Assembly: GCA_031283505.1 (NCBI GenBank)
Contig: JAITBO010000203.1
Span: 1 to 8,551 of the forward strand
Source: Treponema sp.
Lineage (GTDB): Bacteria; Spirochaetota; Spirochaetia; Treponematales; Breznakiellaceae
Direction: 5' to 3'
DNA: 8,551 nt
The notes beneath the pieces were generated by a model, which saw only the letters and a program-made list of their open reading frames with translations, was not told the DNA's origin and did not search any database. This document shows, piece after piece, positions 1-7,350 of this stretch (position 1 is the stretch's first letter; the number at the start of each line of letters is the position of its first letter). A program made the position numbers and the translations under genes.

Positions 1-279
1 GCCGTGGATAATATCCGTTTCTTCTGTTTTGGCGGTGATCATGATAATGGGAATTTTTGATATTTCCCGTATTTTACGGCAAAACACCTCGCCGGAGAAG
101 TCCGGAAGCATAAGGTCCAAAAGTATCAGGGAAACGGAATTCCTTTCAAAAAGGCCCATGCCTTCCCTGCCGTTTTTGGCGCAAAGGGCTGTATACCCGT
201 TTATTTCGAGGTAGGACTTTACGAGACTAAGGATTTTTTCTTCATCATCCACAACAAGGACCGTCTGCTTATCTTTCAT
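1..279 (-). CDS. OmpR-type response regulator, N-terminal receiver domain (partial)
   Basis: Reading leftwards from the ATG at 277-279, 93 codons stay open to the window edge, so the C-terminal output domain is not visible. The protein starts MKDKQTVLVVDDEEKILSLV. It shows the receiver-domain landmarks: the acidic pair D11/D12, the phospho-acceptor D55 in LLDLMLPD, and T82 in the IIMITAK segment after beta-4. The conserved lysine of beta-5 would lie beyond the edge. The wording around D55 and T82 is typical of the OmpR/PhoB subfamily, which would normally carry a winged-helix DNA-binding domain. A partner histidine kinase would be expected further left but cannot be seen. The promoter region shares a repeat with the efflux operon promoter, which suggests that this regulator controls the pump and itself (inference). 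There is no Shine-Dalgarno sequence before the ATG. An in-frame TGA about 14 codons upstream, with no other start codon between, fixes this start. Confidence 0.9.
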   Translation of the reverse strand, partial: MKDKQTVLVVDDEEKILSLVKSYLEINGYTALCAKNGREGMGLFERNSVSLILLDLMLPDFSGEVFCRKIREISKIPIIMITAKTEETDIIHG

Positions 280-286
280 AGCCGCT

Positions 287-338
287 GGTATACCACAGAA
301 TTGTGAAAGGATTATGGCTAAATTATGTCAAAATTGTG
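287..338 (-). promoter_or_regulatory. Response-regulator promoter with four 11-bp-phased CAYAAT boxes
   Basis: On the plus strand ATTGTG, ATTATG, ATTATG and ATTGTG start at 300, 311, 322 and 333, exactly 11 bp apart. Read on the minus strand they are CACAAT, CATAAT, CATAAT, CACAAT. The next slot downstream carries GGTATACC (287-294), a plausible -10 element, and no good -35 hexamer lies 16-18 bp upstream of it. Direct repeats on an 11-bp period next to a -10 with no -35 are the known geometry of PhoB/OmpR-family activator sites. The -10 is so close to the ATG at 279 that the transcript would have almost no 5' leader. The box array is seen directly; the regulator assignment is inference. Confidence 0.65.
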
Positions 339-386
339 TTTTTTTGCATTTTTTAGCCGGGTGAATGAAGCACAGAAAAAATTTAT
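296..386 (-). repeat. 91-bp promoter-segment repeat, copy 1
   Basis: This stretch matches 7491-7580 with four substitutions and one single-base indel in an A run (about 86 of 91 columns identical by hand count). Both copies have the same orientation, and each lies directly upstream of a minus-strand transcription unit. The repeat includes the four phased boxes, an A/T-rich stretch (AAAAAATGCAAAAAAA on the minus strand) that could be bent or act as an UP element, and a GC patch. Identity extends well beyond the boxes, so common descent by duplication or conversion is more likely than convergence on a binding site. Confidence 0.9.
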
Positions 387-450
387 TTAGGGAATCTCCG
401 GAAGCTGAAGTTTTCAGAGCCTCTCTTTAGAGTATGGCTAAAGGGTTACG

Positions 451-495
451 AAAAAAATCAAGAAACAAGGACGCTGTTTTCACAGCGTCCCTTGT
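451..495 (-). terminator. Intrinsic terminator of the efflux operon
   Basis: A strong hairpin lies at 465-495. GGACGCTGT (469-477) pairs with ACAGCGTCC (482-490) around a TTTC loop, and the stem continues through ACAAG/CTTGT with one bulged base. On the minus strand it is followed by a U-rich tail, including seven Ts complementary to 451-457. It begins 8 nt after the stop codon of the last operon gene (503-505), exactly where a rho-independent terminator should be. Confidence 0.9.
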
Positions 496-502
496 TCCCA
501 GG

Positions 503-973
503 TCAATTCATGCCCTGTAGTTTTTTCCGCACTTCCTCGATAATCATCTGCAAAGTGTCAACCTTGTCCTCAAGCTCAAGCAAATCGGGGCTTCGTGTAC
601 CTGCGATAGTTCTCACCTCGTTCACTGCGATGGTCAAACGGTCTTTCAGGGCGGTGTCGGTGATGTGGGGCGTTACCTTGTCGGTCGCGGTGGTTAAACG
701 GCTGACGCTGTTCCGTGCATCCATAGTCCGCCCGGCTTTTAACTGGCTCAAGATGTCGTCAGCGGCTTTTTCTATATCATGGGTAAAGGGAACAGGGTCT
801 TCGTTTGCCATACCCGCGCCGTGGCCGCCCCCACCGCTTGTATCGCCGGAGTTTCCCATACCGCCCATACCACCGCTTTGCGCTGTTGCTATTTGTCCTG
901 TTCCAAAGGCAAACATCGCCATGAACAGAACAACCGTCAGTTTGGTTGTAAACAACCTTAGCAGGTTTTTCAT
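503..973 (-). CDS. Small exported Gly/Met/His-rich helical protein, last gene of the efflux operon
   Basis: This encodes 156 residues if it starts at the ATG at 971-973, which has a perfect AAGGAGG eight bases upstream. An in-frame ATG 25 codons earlier has no such site. Residues 1-31 form a signal peptide (basic MKNLLRLFTTK, hydrophobic core, cleavage probably after ATA at 31), so the product should be periplasmic or surface-exposed. Mature residues 33-57 are Gly/Ser-rich with four Met and one His (GGMGGMGNSG and GHGAGMA). Residues 60-154 look fully alpha-helical with no cysteine, perhaps a small helical bundle. I do not recognise the family. It follows the RND pump by 67 bp, and a terminator lies just after it. 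The Gly/Met tract resembles those in the pump and the lipoprotein of the same operon, so a periplasmic metal-binding or pump-accessory role is a reasonable guess, in the position where other systems carry CusF-like chaperones. It is not CusF-like in sequence. Confidence 0.85.
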   Translation of the reverse strand: MKNLLRLFTTKLTVVLFMAMFAFGTGQIATAQSGGMGGMGNSGDTSGGGGHGAGMANEDPVPFTHDIEKAADDILSQLKAGRTMDARNSVSRLTTATDKVTPHITDTALKDRLTIAVNEVRTIAGTRSPDLLELEDKVDTLQMIIEEVRKKLQGMN

Positions 974-1009
974 TTTCAAAACCTCCTTAACAATTTTGAT
1001 GCCTTTAAT

Positions 1010-1042
1010 CACACACAACAATTGTGCCGGCATTGTGTTTTT
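1010..1042 (-). promoter_or_regulatory. Pair of 11-bp-phased CACAAT boxes before the last operon gene
   Basis: In the 67-bp gap between the pump gene and the small Gly/Met-rich gene, ATTGTG occurs at 1021-1026 and 1032-1037 on the plus strand (CACAAT twice on the minus strand, 11 bp apart). The upstream unit, AAAAACACAAT, resembles the first unit of the main operon array, AAAACCACAAT. The next slot is not TATA-like; only a weak GATTAA at 1005-1010 follows. It may be an internal promoter or operator for the last gene, or chance. Confidence 0.35.
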
Positions 1043-4000
1043 ACGCAACCTTCTCTTTTCTGTTATACCAGGTCCAATAAATGCAGGGCAGAATAAACAA
1101 TGTCAGTATCGTTGAAGTAATCAAGCCGCCGGTAACAACAATCGCCATTGGGTATTGCATTTCCGCGCCGGTACCGCTGGCAAAGAGAAGGCTCAAGCTG
1201 GCAGCAAGGGTCGTGCCGGCGGTCATCATCACGGGACGCAGGCGGGATAACGCGCCTTCAAAAACAGCTTCCCTGAGGGGCAGTTTTTCACGTAGCTGTT
1301 TGATGTACGTTACCATTATCACGCCGTTTTCAAGAGCTATGCCGCCCAAAGCAATGTAGCCTACTGCCGCCGCTACGGTAAAAAAGGTGCCGGTCAAGAG
1401 CATGGCTACAATGCCACCCACAAGAGAAAAAGGAATATTGAGTAGTATCAGTACCGCATCGCTCCATGACTTAAAGGCCATGTAGAGCAGAAAGGCCATC
1501 AACAGGAACACTACCGGAATGACCATCGCAAGCCGCGACTTGGCCCGCCGCTGATTTTCATACTGGCCGGTCCACTTGTAGGAGTAACCGGGGGGCAGTT
1601 CTACTTTTTCTTTGATAACGGCGTTTGCTTCATTGACAAAACTTACCACATCCCGGTCACGGCTGTTCATCTGAATAACCAGCACCGGCATACTGTCTTC
1701 GCTGGAAATCATTGACGGGCCATCGGCAATGCGGAATTGTGCCACATCTCCCAACGGCACATACACCGGCCCCTGCACGGTGGAAGCTATACCGCTCGAT
1801 AAGCCGCCTGCTGATGTTGTGGAAACTGCGGGCTGATCCGCGCCCATGCCGCTCATTGCGCCACCGGAGGAATCGCCCATACCTCCGCCGCTCATACCGC
1901 TGTCACCGCCGCCCATGCTGTTACCCATGCCGGAAGAAGAAGCCGCTATACTGCCGCCGCCAGAAATGGGTATCAGAATGTCCTGCATAGCGTCTATACT
2001 TTCGCGGCTTTCACGGTTGTAGCGCACCAGCACGTCAAAGCGCCGTCTCCCTTCAATCGTTTTGGTGGCAACCCTGCCCCCGATGGCAAGTTCTATGGCG
2101 TTCTGCACATCCGAAACATTAAGGCCGTAGTGGGCGGTTTTTTCACGGTCAACCTGGATTTCAAGATAGGCCGCGCCGAGTACGCGCTCGGCAAGAAGGT
2201 CGCTTACGCCGCTCACATTACGCAGGGCGTTTTCAATATCGAAGGCTTTTTCCTGCAAAACCCTAATGTCCTCGCCGTAGAGTTTTATGCCTAGATCGGT
2301 ACGTACACCGGTAGTCAGCATGGCAAGCCGCCCGGCGATAGGCTGGGTAAACGCCATGTTTAACCCCGGCAATGCGGATAGTTTTTCCATCATCTGGTGT
2401 TCAATCGCTTCCTGTGTTAATTCTTTACGCCACTGTTTTTTCGGCTTGAGGGTAACAATGGTTTCAATCATACTGACAGGAGCGGGGTCCATCGCCGTTT
2501 CGGCCCGGCCAACTTTGCTCACCGAAAGTTCAATCTCCGGTATTTCCATGATAAGCTGGTCCATCGTTTTTGCGCTTTCCACCGCCTGGCTTAAAGACAC
2601 GCTGGGGAGCATGGTCGGCATGACGAGGAACGTTCCTTCGTTGAGGTCCGGCATAAAGGTTGTGCCGATAAAGGGGGCAAGCCCGATGCCGCCTATAATT
2701 GTGATAAGCGCCGCGAGGACCGTGGCTTTCCGGTGTTTCAATACCCATTTCAGGGCAGGCCGGTATATCTTGTTCATGGCCCTGACGATAAACGTTTCTT
2801 TTTCGCTGATTTTGCCTTTCAGCAAAAACGTACACAACACCGGGACGATGGTGAAAGCTACGATGAGGGAACCTGTCATGGCGAAACTTTTTGTCCAGGC
2901 AAGCGGGGTGTAGAGTTTGCCTTCTATGCCGGTCATGGTGAACACCGGCAGAAAGGTAACGATAATGATGACAAGCGAGAAAAAAATTGATGACGATACT
3001 TCCTTTGAGGCGTCTCTGGTTATGTCTACAATGGAACGTCCTCCGGTATTTTTTGCCAGCCTGCCGTAGACATTTTCAACGATGACGATTCCCGCGTCCA
3101 CCATCACGCCGATGCCGACGGCGATACCGCCCAATGACATGAGATTTGCCGACAGTCCTATTTGCCTCATGGCGATAAAGGCCAGAAGGATTCCCAGGGG
3201 GATGACGCTGGCGACAATGATGCTTGAACGGATATGCCCCAGGAAAAGAATGAGGATAATACTCACCAGGATTGATTCCTGTATCAGTTCCCGGACCAGG
3301 CTGTTAACCGCTTCCAGCACGAGTTCGGTCTGGTCGTAAAACGGCACAATACGCACCCCTTCCGGCAAGGACGGCGTTATTTCGGTGATTTTTTCTTTTA
3401 CCGCGCTAATCACATCCAGTGTGTTAACACCCATACGGGAAATGACGATGCCGCCCGCGGCTTCGTGTCCGTATTTCGTCAGCACCCCGCGCCGAAAATC
3501 CGGACCGGCGGCGATTTTCGCTATATCCTTGACAAACACCGGCACATAGTTGTTTTGCGTAACCACGATATTCCGTATATCTTCAATTGATTCAATCAGG
3601 CCCAATCCGCGGATAATGAATTCCTGCCCGTTCTGTTCTACTACTTTCGCGCCAAGGTTGGCGTTGTTCGCGGCAATCGCGCCGTACACCTGATTGAACG
3701 TTACCCGGTAGCTCTGCATAAGGGCAGGGTCAAGGTTTACCTGATACTGCATGACATAGCCGCCTACGCTGGCAACTTCCGCAACGCCGGGAACGCTGGC
3801 AAGCTGCTGTTTAATCGTGAAGTCCTGTAAAGTTCGGAGGTCGGCAAGGCCGTAGCTGTCGCTTTCCACGGTATACATGAACACCTGTCCCATCGTGGTG
3901 CTTACCGGGCCGAGGGAGGGCATAACATCCGCGGGTAGCTGCGGTGTGGCCGCCTGTAATTTTTCGCTGACCACCTGCCGCGCAAAGTAGGGGTCTACGC

Positions 4001-4298
4001 CATCCTCAAAAATAACGGTGATGAGGGACATACCGAAAGACGAAGCGGAGCGGACCTGTTTGACCATTGGCAGCCCCCGCATGGCAGTTTCCAGCGGGTA
4101 GGTTACCTGATCCTGTATCTCCTGCGGCCCCCGGCCCATCCAGTCTGCGGAGACAAGCACCTGGTTTTCGCTCAGGTCGGGATATGCGTCAACCGGCGTC
4201 TGGCGTATCACAAAAAATCCGTAGACGATAACAAGCACGGTTAAAGCGATGATGATTACCCTGTTTTTCAGGGAAAAATTGATAATGGCGTTCAGCAT
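1041..4298 (-). CDS. cusA: CusA-type heavy-metal efflux RND transporter, probably Cu(I)/Ag(I)
   Basis: The product has 1085 residues, the usual length of HME-RND pumps plus an insertion. It is the inner-membrane proton antiporter of a tripartite pump. The family layout is intact: TM1 at about 12-31, a large periplasmic loop, TM2-6 at about 340-493, TM7 at about 525-545, a second periplasmic loop, and TM8-12 at about 922-1074. TM4 carries the HME-type motif GIGVMVDAGIVIVEN with D401, and TM10 has E990 in ALENGV; both align with proton-relay residues of CusA. Substrate-site methionines M560 (VMPTMLP), M610 (APVSMIET, with E612) and M660 (RLAMLTTG) align with CusA M573, M623 and M672, favouring Cu(I)/Ag(I) over Zn/Co/Cd. 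The equivalent of CusA K984 is valine (RLRPVMMT), as in CzcA-like pumps. Residues about 779-843 are an unusual Gly/Ser/Met-rich insertion. The start has AGGAGG seven bases upstream, overlapping the stop of the upstream gene. Confidence 0.93.
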   Translation of the reverse strand: MLNAIINFSLKNRVIIIALTVLVIVYGFFVIRQTPVDAYPDLSENQVLVSADWMGRGPQEIQDQVTYPLETAMRGLPMVKQVRSASSFGMSLITVIFEDGVDPYFARQVVSEKLQAATPQLPADVMPSLGPVSTTMGQVFMYTVESDSYGLADLRTLQDFTIKQQLASVPGVAEVASVGGYVMQYQVNLDPALMQSYRVTFNQVYGAIAANNANLGAKVVEQNGQEFIIRGLGLIESIEDIRNIVVTQNNYVPVFVKDIAKIAAGPDFRRGVLTKYGHEAAGGIVISRMGVNTLDVISAVKEKITEITPSLPEGVRIVPFYDQTELVLEAVNSLVRELIQESILVSIILILFLGHIRSSIIVASVIPLGILLAFIAMRQIGLSANLMSLGGIAVGIGVMVDAGIVIVENVYGRLAKNTGGRSIVDITRDASKEVSSSIFFSLVIIIVTFLPVFTMTGIEGKLYTPLAWTKSFAMTGSLIVAFTIVPVLCTFLLKGKISEKETFIVRAMNKIYRPALKWVLKHRKATVLAALITIIGGIGLAPFIGTTFMPDLNEGTFLVMPTMLPSVSLSQAVESAKTMDQLIMEIPEIELSVSKVGRAETAMDPAPVSMIETIVTLKPKKQWRKELTQEAIEHQMMEKLSALPGLNMAFTQPIAGRLAMLTTGVRTDLGIKLYGEDIRVLQEKAFDIENALRNVSGVSDLLAERVLGAAYLEIQVDREKTAHYGLNVSDVQNAIELAIGGRVATKTIEGRRRFDVLVRYNRESRESIDAMQDILIPISGGGSIAASSSGMGNSMGGGDSGMSGGGMGDSSGGAMSGMGADQPAVSTTSAGGLSSGIASTVQGPVYVPLGDVAQFRIADGPSMISSEDSMPVLVIQMNSRDRDVVSFVNEANAVIKEKVELPPGYSYKWTGQYENQRRAKSRLAMVIPVVFLLMAFLLYMAFKSWSDAVLILLNIPFSLVGGIVAMLLTGTFFTVAAAVGYIALGGIALENGVIMVTYIKQLREKLPLREAVFEGALSRLRPVMMTAGTTLAASLSLLFASGTGAEMQYPMAIVVTGGLITSTILTLFILPCIYWTWYNRKEKVA

Positions 4299-4309
4299 TT
4301 CAGGTCCTC

Positions 4310-5449
4310 CTAATTGTGGCCGCCGCTTGACGCGCCGCCGTGGCCGCCATGACTGCTGAGAGCGCCAAGTTTGGTTTGCGAGTCAAGGAGGAAGGCGGCG
4401 GCGCTTACTATTATGTCGCCCTCATCAATGCCGGATAGTATTTGCACATAGCCGTTGGCATATTGCCCCGCCTGAACCGCGTGTCTGACAAAGGTATTTT
4501 CATTTTGTGCCCAAAACACCATCTGCCCCTCCGCGCCTTCGAGTATTGACGTTTCCGGTATAACAATGCTTTCCCCCAAAGGGACACGGATTGACGCGCC
4601 GACAAACATATTCGGTTTTAATTTACCTTCGCTGTTGTCAAGTTCTACCCGCACTTTCAAGGTGCGGGTAACATCATCCAGCACAGGACTGATGAACACT
4701 ACCTTGCCGGTAAAGGTTTCACCGGGATAAGCCTGGCTGGTAATAAGCGCTTCCTGTCCTGTCCGTACATTGGCAATATCTTTTTCGTAAATATCCGCGG
4801 TTATCCATGCGGTAGAGAGGTCAACAAGGCTGTAGAGCCGGTCGCCGGGCCTGATATACACGCCGGGAAGCATTTGCCTTTCCAGTACGATACCGCCGAA
4901 TTGAGCGTATATCGGCATATATTCCCGCGCCTGTTTTGCCTGCTCCAGGCGGCGTATATCGCTGTCCGGCACATTCAGAATTGAAAGCCGCCGCCGCGCT
5001 GCTTCCTGCAAGGCGGCGTTGGTTCCGTCCAAAAGCTGTAAATATTCTTCCTGCGCGGCGATATAGGCGGGGCTGTAGACTTCGCCTAAGACCTGGCCGG
5101 GGTAGATGTATTCGCCTTCCACCGCCGCATAGAGCCGCTCAAGGCGGCCTTCAACACGGGAGGTAAGATAGGTCCTTGCCCTTTCGTTGATAACGATTTT
5201 ACCCGTAGTTTTTATGTCTTTTCGCAAATTCCGCACCGCCGCCCGTGCGGTCTGTATTCCCGCAAGCTGCCGCGCCCGTTCGTCAAGGGTAACGGTATCG
5301 CCTGATACTACGATGGGCCTTGAAGCCGGGACTGTGTTTTCCGTCATGGTTATTTCAGACTGCGGTTTTATCACCTTAAAATAAAATCCAATACCGGCAA
5401 TAACCAAAACGATAACTGCTCCACCAATAATTTTTATGCCCCTGTTCAT
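4310..5449 (-). CDS. cusB: RND periplasmic adaptor (membrane fusion protein), CusB-type
   Basis: This 379-residue adaptor would link the RND pump to the outer-membrane channel in the periplasm. An uncleaved N-terminal anchor spans about residues 5-24, and there is no lipobox. Split lipoyl (barrel-sandwich) halves are seen at about 99-129 (VEGRLERLY, PGQVLGEVYSP) and 182-216 (FGGIVLERQMLPG, SLVDLSTAWI). They are separated by a short helical hairpin at about 130-178. A beta-barrel (about 218-290, ending KLKPNMFVGASI) and a membrane-proximal domain (about 295-355) follow. The heavy-metal-binding N-terminal YHS-like domain of some CusB relatives is absent; only M35 lies near the N-terminus. The last 14 residues form a Gly/Ser/His tail with H367, H370 and H378 that could bind metal. 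The start has AAGGAG eight bases upstream. The gaps to its neighbours are 16 and 11 bp, so it is surely co-transcribed. Confidence 0.92.
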   Translation of the reverse strand: MNRGIKIIGGAVIVLVIAGIGFYFKVIKPQSEITMTENTVPASRPIVVSGDTVTLDERARQLAGIQTARAAVRNLRKDIKTTGKIVINERARTYLTSRVEGRLERLYAAVEGEYIYPGQVLGEVYSPAYIAAQEEYLQLLDGTNAALQEAARRRLSILNVPDSDIRRLEQAKQAREYMPIYAQFGGIVLERQMLPGVYIRPGDRLYSLVDLSTAWITADIYEKDIANVRTGQEALITSQAYPGETFTGKVVFISPVLDDVTRTLKVRVELDNSEGKLKPNMFVGASIRVPLGESIVIPETSILEGAEGQMVFWAQNENTFVRHAVQAGQYANGYVQILSGIDEGDIIVSAAAFLLDSQTKLGALSSHGGHGGASSGGHN

Positions 5450-5465
5450 TTTTTACACTCCTTGT

Positions 5466-6791
5466 TTAGTACCGCTGTCCGCTGTCTGGAAAATACGGCT
5501 GACCGATTATCTGTTCAAGCCCCGCAAGGGCTTTTTCGTAATCCACATGGGATTTGAAGTAATCAAGCCGGGCGTTGCGTAAACTGGTAAGGCTGTCCAT
5601 GACGGACATAAAATCGCCCCTTCCGCTCCGGTAGGCGGTAATAACGGCCTGCCAGGTCTGTTCTGCCTGGGGGATGACGGTTTTTTCGTAAAGGTCGATG
5701 AGCCGCCGTGCGGACTGTGCCCCGCTTACGGCCATCGACAAATCCATGCTTGCCATATTCCGCATATCCGCCAATGCTGCTTGTGCGGCGGCAACACCCG
5801 CGTTTGCTGATTTTACCTGTGCGTTGTACTGTCCGAACCAGAGAGGCAGCATGACCATAAAACCGACTTTCCATGAATTTCTGTTGGTCTCCCGCATATC
5901 GAGGGAATAATCGGCGCGGCCTGTCCGGGTGTCCAGCATCTTCATCAACATGGGGTCCATCACCGTGGATTGGACAAAACTGAAACTCAATTTGAAGTCC
6001 GGCCAAAATTGGCTTCTTGCCATTGACACATTGTTTCGCGCCATTTCAAGTTCCCAGGTCATGCTTGCAATGGCAGGATTGTTTTGTGATAAGCGCCGCA
6101 GTTCATCAAGATTAAATTCGGGAACAGCAGTTGAAAATTCCTCATGTATGGCAAGGGGCGTATCCGCTTCCCGGCCTAAAAAATAATTGAGCTTGTTTTT
6201 CGCCATAGTTTCCATAGTTTCCATGTTGAGAATGTCGGTTTCCATTTTTGCAAGTTCCGTTTGTGAACGCAGTGTGTCTTGCAGGGGGGAAGCGCCGCTT
6301 GAATAATTGGCCGCCGTAACCATATTAAACTGCCGCATGAGTTCCAGATTTTCACGCATGATTGCAAGGCTCTGCTGCGCGTACAATAAATCGTAGTAGG
6401 CTTGCTTTACGGCGACATACACCTCCATCTGTTTTACCTGAAAATCCGCGCCCGCCATGCCCGCCTCGCTTTTTGCCATGTTCCGCATGGCTATAAGTTT
6501 TGTGGGGAACATGATTTCCTGGGACAGGCTGTACTCAAACATCATGGGCTTGCCGCCGTTTGCGGGAATGTCGTCTAACATGACACCAAATTCAGGGTTG
6601 GGCCAGCCGCTGGTGATGGCGATGCTCCGCTGTTTTTCTATCCACCGCTGGCGGCTTGCGATCAGAGCGGGGTTGTTGTTGCCCGCAAGGTCCAGGGCTT
6701 GCTGCAAGGTTAACGGCTCCGCTTCCTGTGCGGTGATAAAACTTGCAAGCAAAACAAGCGCGGCTGCAAACAACCATTCTTTTGTTCTCAT
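5466..6791 (-). CDS. cusC: TolC-family outer-membrane efflux channel (CusC-like)
   Basis: The product has 441 residues, the usual size of an outer-membrane factor. A signal peptide spans residues 1-21 (MRTKEWLFAAALVLLASFITA, cleaved before QEAE). No cysteine follows, so unlike E. coli CusC it is not a lipoprotein. The mature chain has the two-fold internal repeat of the family: LTLQQALDLAGNNNPALIASR at about 27-47 corresponds to FNLDELRRLSQNNPAIASM at about 226-244. Each is followed by helical and strand segments, and the second ends with a long helix containing AYRSGRGDF at about 386-394. The predicted outer loop of the second repeat is Met-rich (M278, M281, M283, M285 in VMDPMLMKML), and MM occurs at 83-84, which suits a copper/silver system but is only suggestive. 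Its ATG lies one base after the TAG of the preceding lipoprotein gene, implying translational coupling. A GGGGGG run eight bases upstream may act as ribosome binding site. Confidence 0.9.
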   Translation of the reverse strand: MRTKEWLFAAALVLLASFITAQEAEPLTLQQALDLAGNNNPALIASRQRWIEKQRSIAITSGWPNPEFGVMLDDIPANGGKPMMFEYSLSQEIMFPTKLIAMRNMAKSEAGMAGADFQVKQMEVYVAVKQAYYDLLYAQQSLAIMRENLELMRQFNMVTAANYSSGASPLQDTLRSQTELAKMETDILNMETMETMAKNKLNYFLGREADTPLAIHEEFSTAVPEFNLDELRRLSQNNPAIASMTWELEMARNNVSMARSQFWPDFKLSFSFVQSTVMDPMLMKMLDTRTGRADYSLDMRETNRNSWKVGFMVMLPLWFGQYNAQVKSANAGVAAAQAALADMRNMASMDLSMAVSGAQSARRLIDLYEKTVIPQAEQTWQAVITAYRSGRGDFMSVMDSLTSLRNARLDYFKSHVDYEKALAGLEQIIGQPYFPDSGQRY

Positions 6792-6792
6792 T

Positions 6793-7350
6793 CTACATAC
6801 CCCCCATGCCGCCGCCGGCTTCTTTTTTTGTTATAGGCATATTCATAAAATTTTTCAGTTCCGAACCAGAGAAACCAACAATTTTCGTGCTTACCGGCGC
6901 CATATATGACAGCCTTACATTGGAAAATTTGTCCCCATCTTCCGCCTCGCCGCTAAACGCTATTTGAAAATGGTATAAGGTCTTTTCCTCTCCCCGAATT
7001 CTGGTAAAAGCACTGTCAAGGTTAGGGTTTTGATTGGGTGTTATGACGGCGGGAAAACTCCCGTTATAATCAAAACTCACGGTGAAGGGTGCCCATGCGC
7101 CTGCTGTTCTGTCGGACCGCACCGGCTCATCAAAGTTCAGCGTAATGTGCAGAGTTGTCGATTTCATGGAATCCATGTTCATTGAAGTAACTTCCCATAC
7201 TGCTTTTTCAATAGCAAGGTCTGAATACATATACCCGGTTTCGTTGGGTTCCATCGCAGGGCTGTCACAGCCTGCCAGAGTAAAAACGATTGCCGCCGTA
7301 ATAACGATACCACAAAAATCTGCGCCCATGATCCGCCTTATTGTTTTCAT
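6793..7350 (-). CDS. Lipoprotein of unknown family, first full gene of the efflux operon
   Basis: This 185-residue protein has a lipoprotein signal: basic MKTIRR, a hydrophobic stretch at about 14-26 and lipobox LAGC with C28 as lipidation site. The mature part looks rich in beta strands (STTLHITLNFDEPV, PFTVSFDYNG, LYHFQIAFSG, NVRLSYMAPV), suggesting a beta-sandwich or immunoglobulin-like periplasmic domain. It has a Met cluster at M57, M59, M62 and ends in AGGGMGGM. I do not recognise the family. The gene is coupled to the channel gene (stop and next ATG one base apart), so it probably serves the pump, for example as a metal-binding or assembly accessory. The start at 7348-7350 has no good Shine-Dalgarno; the alternative ATG at codon 8 has AAGGCGG close by but would lose the basic n-region. 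Upstream the frame stays open to a TGA near 7413 without any start codon. Confidence 0.85.
   Translation of the reverse strand: MKTIRRIMGADFCGIVITAAIVFTLAGCDSPAMEPNETGYMYSDLAIEKAVWEVTSMNMDSMKSTTLHITLNFDEPVRSDRTAGAWAPFTVSFDYNGSFPAVITPNQNPNLDSAFTRIRGEEKTLYHFQIAFSGEAEDGDKFSNVRLSYMAPVSTKIVGFSGSELKNFMNMPITKKEAGGGMGGM

Noticed and set aside
405..443. Small inverted repeats (CTGAA/TTCAG at 405-417 and CTTTAG/CTAAAG at 425-443)
   Set aside because: Stems of five or six pairs without a U tract and not near a gene end are expected by chance. The operon terminator at 451-495 is far stronger.
974..1048. 25-codon N-terminal extension of the small exported protein
   Set aside because: The upstream ATG lacks a ribosome binding site and overlaps the pump gene. 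The ATG at 971-973 has AAGGAGG and starts a proper signal peptide.
492..1115. 207-codon plus-strand frame
   Set aside because: It is antisense to the small exported gene and the end of the pump gene, has no ribosome binding site, and the minus-strand frame has a signal peptide and operon context.
2287..2913. 208-codon plus-strand frame
   Set aside because: It lies wholly antisense to conserved RND sequence and is a by-product of that gene's codon composition.
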